A stretch of 32,839 nucleotides of DNA, taken from Pelagibacteraceae bacterium. Its GTDB lineage: Bacteria; Pseudomonadota; Alphaproteobacteria; HIMB59; GCA-002718135. The stretch spans positions 1-32,839 of the forward strand of contig JABHWG010000113.1 in NCBI GenBank assembly GCA_018657885.1. The letters run 5' to 3'. Below the pieces are notes generated by a model. That model saw nothing but the letters and a program-made list of their open reading frames with translations. It ran no database searches and was not told the DNA's origin. Numbering within the stretch: position 1 is the stretch's first letter; the number at the start of each line of letters is the position of its first letter. Of the stretch, positions 26,874-32,839 are shown in pieces. Made by a program: the position numbers and the translations under genes.

Positions 26874-28409
26874 TTAGTTACTCGTAAATTTTTCAATAAT
26901 GTTATCTAAGATTGACTTTAATTTTTCATCATTCTCTTTTGATAACTCTTTTTCATTGGCAATTGCATCTAATAATTCAGCATGACTAGATCTCATTTCA
27001 TTTAAAACTTCCGTTTCAAAACGAACAACATCATTAACTGCTACTTTATCAAGATAACCTCTCACACCAGCATAAATCGATACAACTTGCTCCGATACGG
27101 TTAGTGGTGAGTATTGCCCTTGCTTAAGAATTTCAACAAGTCTTGCTCCACGGTTAAGTAATTGTTTAGTTGATGCATCTAGATCAGATGCAAACTGTGC
27201 AAACGCTGCCATTTCACGATATTGTGCCAACTCTAATTTAACAGGACCTGCAATCTTTTTCATTGCCTTAGTTTGAGCGGCAGAACCAACACGACTAACA
27301 GATAAACCTACATTAATTGCTGGACGAATACCTGCAAAGAATAAGTCAGTCTCTAAAAAGATCTGTCCGTCAGTTATTGAAATAACATTTGTTGGAATAT
27401 ATGCAGAAAGATCACCAGCTTGCGTTTCGATAATAGGCAAGGCTGTTAAACTTCCACCACCGTGTTCGTCACTCATTTTTGCAGCTCTTTCGAGAAGACG
27501 GCTATGAATATAAAAAACGTCTCCTGGATATGCTTCACGTCCTGGTGGTCGTCTTAATAAAAGAGACATCTGTCTATACGCAACAGCCTGCTTAGATAAA
27601 TCATCGTATACAATAAGTGCATGCATTCCATTATCTCTAAAAAACTCACCCATTGTACAACCTGTGTACGCAGATAAAAATTGAAGAGGCGCAGGTTCTG
27701 ATGCTGTTGCAGCCACAACTATAGTGTATTCCATTGCACCGTTATCTTCTAATGTTTTGACAATCTGCGCTACTGTTGATCTTTTTTGTCCAATAGCAAC
27801 ATAGATACAATATAATTTTTCTTTTTCGTTATCTGATTGGTTAACTGTTTTTTGGTTTAAAATAGCATCAATTGCAACTGCTGTTTTTCCAGTTTGTCTA
27901 TCACCAATAATAAGTTCACGCTGTCCTCTACCAACAGGGACAAGAGCATCTAACGCTTTGATACCTGTCTGCATTGGCTCTGATACACTTTGACGAGGAA
28001 TAATTCCTGGAGCTTTTAATTCTATTCTTCTTTTTTCAGATGATTGAATTGGTCCTTTACCATCAATAGGGTTTCCTAAACCATCAACAACACGACCTAA
28101 TAATTCTTTTCCAACAGGAACATCAACAATTTCTCCTGTACGTTTAACTGTGTCACCTTCTTTAATACCAGTATCATCTCCAAATATTGAAACACCAACA
28201 TTATCCATTTCAAGGTTAAGAGCCATACCTTTAACTCCGCCTGGAAACTCTACCATCTCACCAGCTTGTACTTGGTCTAGACCATATACGCGGGCGATAC
28301 CATCACCAACACTAAGTACAGTTCCAACCTCAGCTACATCTGCTTTAGTTTCAAAATTGGCAATCTGATCTTTTATTACTGAAGAAATTTCAGCTGCTTT
28401 AATTTCCAT
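26874..28409 (-). CDS. atpA: ATP synthase F1 alpha subunit
   Basis: A 511-residue nucleotide-binding, non-catalytic subunit. GDRQTGKT at 169-176 is the Walker A loop, followed by [15 protein letters not shown] and the C-terminal-domain segments [14 protein letters not shown] and [20 protein letters not shown]. Length is usual for the family. The ATG overlaps the atpH stop by one base and is preceded by a G-rich ribosome binding site (AAGGGGG on the minus strand). Confidence 0.98.
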   Translation of the reverse strand: MEIKAAEISSVIKDQIANFETKADVAEVGTVLSVGDGIARVYGLDQVQAGEMVEFPGGVKGMALNLEMDNVGVSIFGDDTGIKEGDTVKRTGEIVDVPVGKELLGRVVDGLGNPIDGKGPIQSSEKRRIELKAPGIIPRQSVSEPMQTGIKALDALVPVGRGQRELIIGDRQTGKTAVAIDAILNQKTVNQSDNEKEKLYCIYVAIGQKRSTVAQIVKTLEDNGAMEYTIVVAATASEPAPLQFLSAYTGCTMGEFFRDNGMHALIVYDDLSKQAVAYRQMSLLLRRPPGREAYPGDVFYIHSRLLERAAKMSDEHGGGSLTALPIIETQAGDLSAYIPTNVISITDGQIFLETDLFFAGIRPAINVGLSVSRVGSAAQTKAMKKIAGPVKLELAQYREMAAFAQFASDLDASTKQLLNRGARLVEILKQGQYSPLTVSEQVVSIYAGVRGYLDKVAVNDVVRFETEVLNEMRSSHAELLDAIANEKELSKENDEKLKSILDNIIEKFTSN

Positions 28410-28966
28410 TACGCCCCCTTCATTGCGATTCTAAGTTTATTTATTTTATTAGCTAGAGAAGTATCAATCATCTTTGATCCTACTTTAACAATTAATCCAC
28501 CCATAATATTTTTATCAACATCAAAAGACAGTAATAACTTATCACCTAAAATATTTTTAAGTTGATTGGTAATATTATTTTTTTGATCATCATTTAACTC
28601 ATCTGCTGAAGTTATGCCAGCTAATACATCTCCTCTTTTATGAGAATTAATTTTAATAAATTGAGTAATGATTGATGCTAGGTTAGAAAATCTTTTATTT
28701 TTTTCAATTACTTTTAAAAACGTATTTGTTAGTTCATTTGCATTTATTTTTTTTAATAAACTTTCAAAAATATTAAGTTTATCTGGAGAAGGAATTAAAG
28801 GACTTTTGATAACCAAGTTTAATTCTTTATTATCTTTTAAAATATTCTTTAAATTAGAAAGATCGGTTAACACAGGATCAACAGCTTTTTTTTCTGCAGC
28901 TAAATCGTATAATGCAGAAGCATACCTATCCGATATTAGGTCTCCTGATGCTAGTTGTGATGCCAT
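28409..28966 (-). CDS. atpH: ATP synthase F1 delta subunit (OSCP)
   Basis: A 185-residue peripheral-stalk subunit joining F1 to the b subunits of Fo. [17 protein letters not shown] at the N terminus and [24 protein letters not shown] at the C terminus are typical family ends. A GGAG ribosome binding site (minus strand of 28976-28979) stands nine bases before the ATG. It is first in atpHAGDC. The Fo genes (atpB, E, F) are absent from this window, as usual in alphaproteobacteria, where they form a separate cluster. Confidence 0.95.
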   Translation of the reverse strand: MASQLASGDLISDRYASALYDLAAEKKAVDPVLTDLSNLKNILKDNKELNLVIKSPLIPSPDKLNIFESLLKKINANELTNTFLKVIEKNKRFSNLASIITQFIKINSHKRGDVLAGITSADELNDDQKNNITNQLKNILGDKLLLSFDVDKNIMGGLIVKVGSKMIDTSLANKINKLRIAMKGA

Positions 28967-29086
28967 TAAATTATTCTCCGTAAGGAATTAGTGAGAGGCT
29001 ATTAACACATCAGAAAAAGTAGGTAAACTCTCAGTTTATGCGTCAAATATGTTAATTTGCTTATTTAGGCCTAAATTGTGAATAAA
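28967..29086 (-). promoter_or_regulatory. Leader and probable promoter of the atp operon
   Basis: On the minus strand a TTGACG (complement of 29040-29045) could serve as -35, with only weak -10 candidates (such as TACCTA) 15-18 bases further on. Upstream of it lies a perfect 14-bp palindrome, ATTTAGGCCTAAAT, at 29063-29076, right after the priA stop. No T-run follows the palindrome, so it is not a standard terminator. Confidence 0.35.
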
Positions 29087-31039
29087 TCACATAAAAGTGT
29101 ATGGATCAACATCAATAATTACCCTAATAGTTGATGGAATCTTTAATGAACTGACCATCTTTTTAGTAAAAATATTAAGGTTTTTCCTACTTTTTCCTTT
29201 AAGCAAGATCCTGTAACGATATTGTCCTTTCAATAAATTAATGGGGGCCTCTACGGGACCAAGAACATCCACTTCTGAAGAATATTTTTTAAAAAAAACT
29301 AATTTTTGTGAAGTTTTTTCAACATTAGCCTTAGATGAACCTGAAATAATGATGGATGTCATGAAGCCAAAAGGAGGAATTTTAAATTGTTCTCTTTCCT
29401 TAAGGGCTTCTCTAATAAAAGAAGTACGATCTCTTTTTTGTAAAGATTGAATGATAGGTTGCTCAGGGTAATATGTTTGGATGATAACTTTTCCTGTCTG
29501 CTGAGATCTTCCTGCTCTACCACTTACTTGCTGCAACATATTATAAGTTTTTTCAATTGCTCTCATGTCGCCACCAAACAATCCTGCATCAGCATCAATA
29601 ACACCAACTAAGGATAAATTAGGAAAGTCATAACCTTTGGCCATTATTTGCGTTGCTACAATAATATCAATTTCTTTATTAGTGAACTTTGTGATTAAGT
29701 CTTTTATTTTTTTTGGTGAATTTATTAAGTCACTCGACATCACACTTACAACTTTATCAGAAAATACTTGCTGGAGCTCTTCTGCAATTCTTTCAACTCC
29801 AGGTCCTATAAATTTTATTGACTCTTTCGCTAAACACTTAGGACAATCAAAAGTCATTTCTTCAATACTTCCACACTGATGACATAGTAAACGTTTTTTT
29901 TGTTGGTGCATCACTAGCCAAGAAGAGCATTGGGTACACTGGTGTCGATAACCACACTCAACACATAAACTTAAGGGTGAATAACCTCTTCTATTTAAAA
30001 ATATTAATGCCTGCTCTTGATTGGATAAACAATTTTCTATTTCTTTTTTTAGAAGAGACGAAATCCATTGATTTTTTTCTAATTTATTTTTTGATAAATC
30101 AACCAAACTTATTTCTGGAAGAGGTAGACCCGAATATTGCTTAGATAAAAAAACACGGTGGTACTTATTATTATTAATATTATTAGTTGTCTCCAAAGAG
30201 GGAGTTGCAGATGCTAAAATCAATTTATTTTTTTCAAAATTAGATTTGACGACTGCTAGGTCTCTAGCTTGATACCTAATGTTATCTTCTTGTTTATATG
30301 AAGAATCATGTTCTTCATCGATGACAGTTAATCCTAGATTACTGAAAGGAAGGAAAAGGCTTGAGCGCGCACCTATAATGACAATAGGCTTCCCTTGATA
30401 ACATTTATGCCAAATTTCTTTTCGTCTTTTAGGTGTAATCCTTGAGTGCCAAATATCAATATCAATGCCAAATCTTTCTTTAAATCTATTTTCAAATTGA
30501 GGTGTTAAACTTATCTCTGGCACCATAATAAGTACTTGTTTTGATTGTTTAATTTCTAATTCAATTAAATCAAAGTAAACTTCTGTTTTACCAGAACCTG
30601 TTACCCCTTCTAAAACAATAGGTTTATTTGAATTTTGCTGAATTTTAATAATATCTGTTTTAGCTCTATCTTGCTCTTCATTTAAAACAGTTGATTTAAA
30701 AACTGGATTAATGACACTTTCACTATCTTGTTGATACGCAATGATATCTTTATTAATAGTAAATAGTTTTAAGACAGAGCCTAGTGGAGCAAGAGTATAA
30801 TCGCTTACCCATTTTAGAAATCTTATATTTGTTTTATTAAGTTTTACTCCACTAATAATCGTATCTATTTTTTTTATTTTATATTCAGGTTTTTTTACGT
30901 CACTTTCAATGATCATTCCTACATCCATCGCCTTACCAAATGGAACAATAACCACTTGACCTATTTCTAAAAGAGAATCGTCATCTTCATAAGTAAAGAC
31001 TTGATCAAAAGGTCTGGCAACAATGATATTATAATACAT
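29087..31039 (-). CDS. priA: Primosomal replication restart helicase PriA
   Basis: A 650-residue superfamily 2 DNA helicase that reloads the replisome at stalled forks. The N-terminal DNA-binding region (VARPFDQVFTYE, VVIVPFGKAMDVGMI) is followed by Walker A GVTGSGKTEVY (about 145-155), DEEH box VIDEEHDSSYKQ, and LILASATPSLET. Eight cysteines in four CxxC pairs then form the zinc-binding region (from SLCVECGYRHQCTQC to CPKC). The later motifs are QIMAKGYDFPNLSLVGVIDAD and QVSGRAGR. It is shorter than E. coli PriA (732 residues) but complete in motifs. The ATG at 31039 is preferred to the TTG two codons upstream. Confidence 0.96.
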   Translation of the reverse strand: MYYNIIVARPFDQVFTYEDDDSLLEIGQVVIVPFGKAMDVGMIIESDVKKPEYKIKKIDTIISGVKLNKTNIRFLKWVSDYTLAPLGSVLKLFTINKDIIAYQQDSESVINPVFKSTVLNEEQDRAKTDIIKIQQNSNKPIVLEGVTGSGKTEVYFDLIELEIKQSKQVLIMVPEISLTPQFENRFKERFGIDIDIWHSRITPKRRKEIWHKCYQGKPIVIIGARSSLFLPFSNLGLTVIDEEHDSSYKQEDNIRYQARDLAVVKSNFEKNKLILASATPSLETTNNINNNKYHRVFLSKQYSGLPLPEISLVDLSKNKLEKNQWISSLLKKEIENCLSNQEQALIFLNRRGYSPLSLCVECGYRHQCTQCSSWLVMHQQKKRLLCHQCGSIEEMTFDCPKCLAKESIKFIGPGVERIAEELQQVFSDKVVSVMSSDLINSPKKIKDLITKFTNKEIDIIVATQIMAKGYDFPNLSLVGVIDADAGLFGGDMRAIEKTYNMLQQVSGRAGRSQQTGKVIIQTYYPEQPIIQSLQKRDRTSFIREALKEREQFKIPPFGFMTSIIISGSSKANVEKTSQKLVFFKKYSSEVDVLGPVEAPINLLKGQYRYRILLKGKSRKNLNIFTKKMVSSLKIPSTIRVIIDVDPYTFM

Positions 31040-31057
31040 ATTCAATACTAAAATTTT

Positions 31058-31096
31058 TATAATCTTAACTTTTTAAATATCACGTATATGATATAC
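31058..31096 (+). promoter_or_regulatory. Candidate fsa promoter and 13-base inverted repeat
   Basis: A perfect TATAAT (31058-31063) would start transcription about 35 bases before the fsa ATG. Between them lies GTATATGATATAC (31084-31096), an inverted repeat with six-base arms around one G. No good -35 is seen. Role of the repeat is unknown. Confidence 0.35.
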
Positions 31097-31104
31097 AGCA
31101 ATCA

Positions 31105-31764
31105 ATGAAATTTTTTGTTGATACAGCTAATATAAAAGAAATTGAAGAACTCATCCCTACTGGATTTGTTGATGGAGTAACTACAAACCCTTCTCTTATT
31201 GCTAAAAATGGTGATGATATGGCCAAAACAATTAAAACAATTTGTTCTATCGTTTCTGGTCCAGTAAGTGCTGAAGTTACCGCAACAGATTTTGACACCA
31301 TGTTACAAGAAGGGAAATACTTAGCCTCTCTTGCTAAAAATGTTGCTGTGAAAGTTCCCCTTACCCCTAATGGGTTGAAAACATGTAAAACACTTAGAGA
31401 GAAAGATATTATGGTAAATGTCACTCTTTGTTTTACTGCCGCACAAGCTTTATTAGCCGCAAAAGCTGGTGCGACATTTATCTCTCCTTTTGTTGGTCGA
31501 TTAGATGATTTGGGAGAAAATGGAATGGACCTTATTGAAGATATTGTCGATATTTATGAGAATTACAATTTTAAAACAGAAGTACTCGTTGCCTCTATTA
31601 GATCAGCACAGCACGTAATTGATGCAGCTGTCATTGGTGCACATGTCTCTACGCTACCTCCAAAAGTTATTCACGGATTATACAACCATGAATTAACAGA
31701 TAAAGGGTTAAGTGCTTTTTTAGAAGATTGGAAAAAAACAGGACAATCCATCTTACCCAAATAA
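31105..31764 (+). CDS. fsa: Transaldolase, fructose-6-phosphate aldolase (TalC/FSA) type
   Basis: A 219-residue small transaldolase. [16 protein letters not shown] and [11 protein letters not shown] open the barrel, the Schiff-base Lys is Lys83 in [11 protein letters not shown], and [29 protein letters not shown] and [12 protein letters not shown] follow as in the family. In the non-oxidative pentose phosphate pathway such enzymes move dihydroxyacetone units; some act as fructose-6-phosphate aldolase, and sequence alone does not separate the two. Divergent from priA, as in many alphaproteobacteria. Confidence 0.94.
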   Translation: MKFFVDTANIKEIEELIPTGFVDGVTTNPSLIAKNGDDMAKTIKTICSIVSGPVSAEVTATDFDTMLQEGKYLASLAKNVAVKVPLTPNGLKTCKTLREKDIMVNVTLCFTAAQALLAAKAGATFISPFVGRLDDLGENGMDLIEDIVDIYENYNFKTEVLVASIRSAQHVIDAAVIGAHVSTLPPKVIHGLYNHELTDKGLSAFLEDWKKTGQSILPK

Positions 31765-32430
31765 ATGAAAAGAAAAGATGAAAACAGTTCTGCTGAAGAT
31801 CTTGTTCAAAACTTTCTCAAAAAAAATAAAAACTTTTTTCTAAAGCATCCAGAACTACTAAAGGAGTTACAATTTCCTCTTAAGGATGAGAGCTCAGACA
31901 AAGTTATCGATCTTCAAGTTTACCGATATAAAAAAATTAATCAGGAAAATATTGATATTCAAAATCAAATGACACAAATTTTACTTGCTGGAAAAAGTCA
32001 TATGCAATCGCAAAAAAGAATTCTAAAATCTTCTCTTAAAATTTTAAATTGCAAATCATTAGCAAAAGTCTTTAGCGTGATCTTATCTGATTTTAAATTA
32101 CTTCTTGGTTGTGAATATATTAATTGTTTCAGTACAAATGATAGTATTGATATCAATGAGATACAAAAAATAGATGCGAGAATAGCCAAAAGTTATTTTC
32201 GTGAGAAAGCTATCACAAACTTAAATCAAAATCCCAAAGGGGTGTTGTTATATTTTCCTAATAAATCCCAGCAAATAAAATCCTATATCTTATTAAAAAT
32301 TAATTTTCAGGAAGATATGTTCGTTGTGGCTATGGGATCAAAAGATATCAATAAATTTAATCCAGACCAACAAGTTGATCTCATCGAATATTTAATTAAA
32401 ATTATAGAAATTAAAATAAACCAACTATAA
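31765..32430 (+). CDS. DUF484 family protein
   Basis: A 221-residue protein. The N terminus NFLKKNKNFFLKHPELLKEL, followed by LQVYRYKKINQEN, matches DUF484, whose remaining part is a GAF-like fold of unknown function. It starts directly after the fsa stop, so it is co-transcribed. In many alphaproteobacteria the DUF484 gene precedes xerC; here a DUF1737-like gene and a MATE transporter follow instead. Confidence 0.85.
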   Translation: MKRKDENSSAEDLVQNFLKKNKNFFLKHPELLKELQFPLKDESSDKVIDLQVYRYKKINQENIDIQNQMTQILLAGKSHMQSQKRILKSSLKILNCKSLAKVFSVILSDFKLLLGCEYINCFSTNDSIDINEIQKIDARIAKSYFREKAITNLNQNPKGVLLYFPNKSQQIKSYILLKINFQEDMFVVAMGSKDINKFNPDQQVDLIEYLIKIIEIKINQL

Positions 32431-32439
32431 GGAACATAC

Positions 32440-32646
32440 ATGAAAGGTTTTAGATTTATAACAGATGATGATACATCAGAGTTTTGTCACCGCGTAACAG
32501 AAGCGTTATCAAATGACTGGAAATTATATGGTGAACCCAAAATGACATTTGATAAAAAAAGAGGAGTAATGCGGTGCGGTCAAGGGGTTATAAAAAGTGC
32601 TCCTAAAAAAAAATATTCAAAGAAAATGTCTTTGAGTTCGATTTAA
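32440..32646 (+). CDS. Small DUF1737-like protein
   Basis: A 68-residue cytoplasmic protein. The pattern FCHRVTEALSNDWKLYGEP, then KMTFDKKRGVMRCGQGVIK, fits DUF1737: a short domain with a conserved Trp and Gly, and a CGQxxxK end. An AAGGA ribosome binding site (32429-32433) lies six bases before the ATG. The basic tail SAPKKKYSKKM is an addition. Function is unknown; probably in the fsa-DUF484 operon (nine-base gap). Confidence 0.75.
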   Translation: MKGFRFITDDDTSEFCHRVTEALSNDWKLYGEPKMTFDKKRGVMRCGQGVIKSAPKKKYSKKMSLSSI

Positions 32647-32689
32647 TTTTTTGATCCTCTAATAAAAATTATTTTCAAACATCATTATA

Positions 32690-32839
32690 ATGTCTGATAA
32701 ATCTTCAATTCAAAATATTGTAAAATTATCTATACCAATTTTTTTTGCTAATCTTGTTATTCCATTAGTAGCCATTGTTGATACAGGCTTAATGGGTAAT
32801 CTAGATAATGCTAGTTATCTAACAGCCACAAGTATTGCC
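32690..32839 (+). CDS. MATE-family (DinF/NorM-like) membrane transporter, 3'-truncated by window edge
   Basis: Only the first 50 codons are in the window, from the ATG at 32690. The segment LSIPIFFANLVIPLVAIVDT followed by GLMG is typical of the first membrane helix of MATE exporters, which start with a SIPxxxxxxxxPLxxxVDTxxxG pattern. These export drugs or metabolites in exchange for Na+ or H+. The assignment rests on this short stretch alone. No clear ribosome binding site precedes it. Confidence 0.7.
   Translation, partial: MSDKSSIQNIVKLSIPIFFANLVIPLVAIVDTGLMGNLDNASYLTATSIA

Noticed and set aside
31080-31424. Minus-strand open frame of 114 codons opposite fsa
   Set aside because: It overlaps the highly conserved fsa coding sequence and has no family resemblance.

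Overview
The window is AT-rich (about one-third GC by eye), gene-dense DNA with short intergenic gaps and many overlapping start/stop codons. The block priA-atpHAGDC on the minus strand, with fsa and a DUF484 gene divergent from it, is a typical alphaproteobacterial arrangement. Low GC, compact spacing and many solute-uptake and catabolic genes suggest a streamlined marine alphaproteobacterium (SAR11/HIMB59/AEGEAN-169-like). I cannot resolve the lineage without a search. I see no tRNA, rRNA, CRISPR array, insertion sequence or phage gene.

Left part (1-4388): the 3' end of a metal-dependent amidohydrolase gene (2-772) converges on putA, a bifunctional proline catabolic enzyme without a DNA-binding domain. 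Divergent from putA is an Lrp/AsnC-type regulator, very probably PutR. The intergenic gap holds a 10-bp direct repeat at exactly 30-bp spacing, a candidate operator.

Centre (4391-24124): a roughly 20-kb catabolic island built around the ATP-dependent HyuA/HyuB (hydantoinase/oxoprolinase/carboxylase) superfamily. A six-gene minus-strand operon reads hyuA1-hyuB1-hyuA2-hyuB2-short HyuA-like-DUF917. Divergent from it is a third hyuB, a close paralogue of hyuB1 with no hyuA of its own. Then follow a peptide-type ABC transporter (binding protein, two permeases, two ATPases), a lone GAF-domain protein, an M24 metallopeptidase and a LacI-family regulator. Two copies of one 19-bp LacI-type operator, in opposite orientation, sit in the hyuA1/hyuB3 divergent promoter and directly upstream of the binding-protein gene. 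This ties the whole island to the LacI gene at its end. The likely job is import and ATP-driven opening of cyclic amides or related small amides; the substrate is not known.

Right part (24143-32839): core housekeeping genes. These are the F1 sector of ATP synthase (atpC, D, G, A, H), priA, the transaldolase fsa, a DUF484 protein, a DUF1737-like small protein, and the start of a MATE-family membrane transporter that runs off the window. No stretch over 300 bases lacks a gene; the largest gap is about 143 bases, between putA and its regulator.
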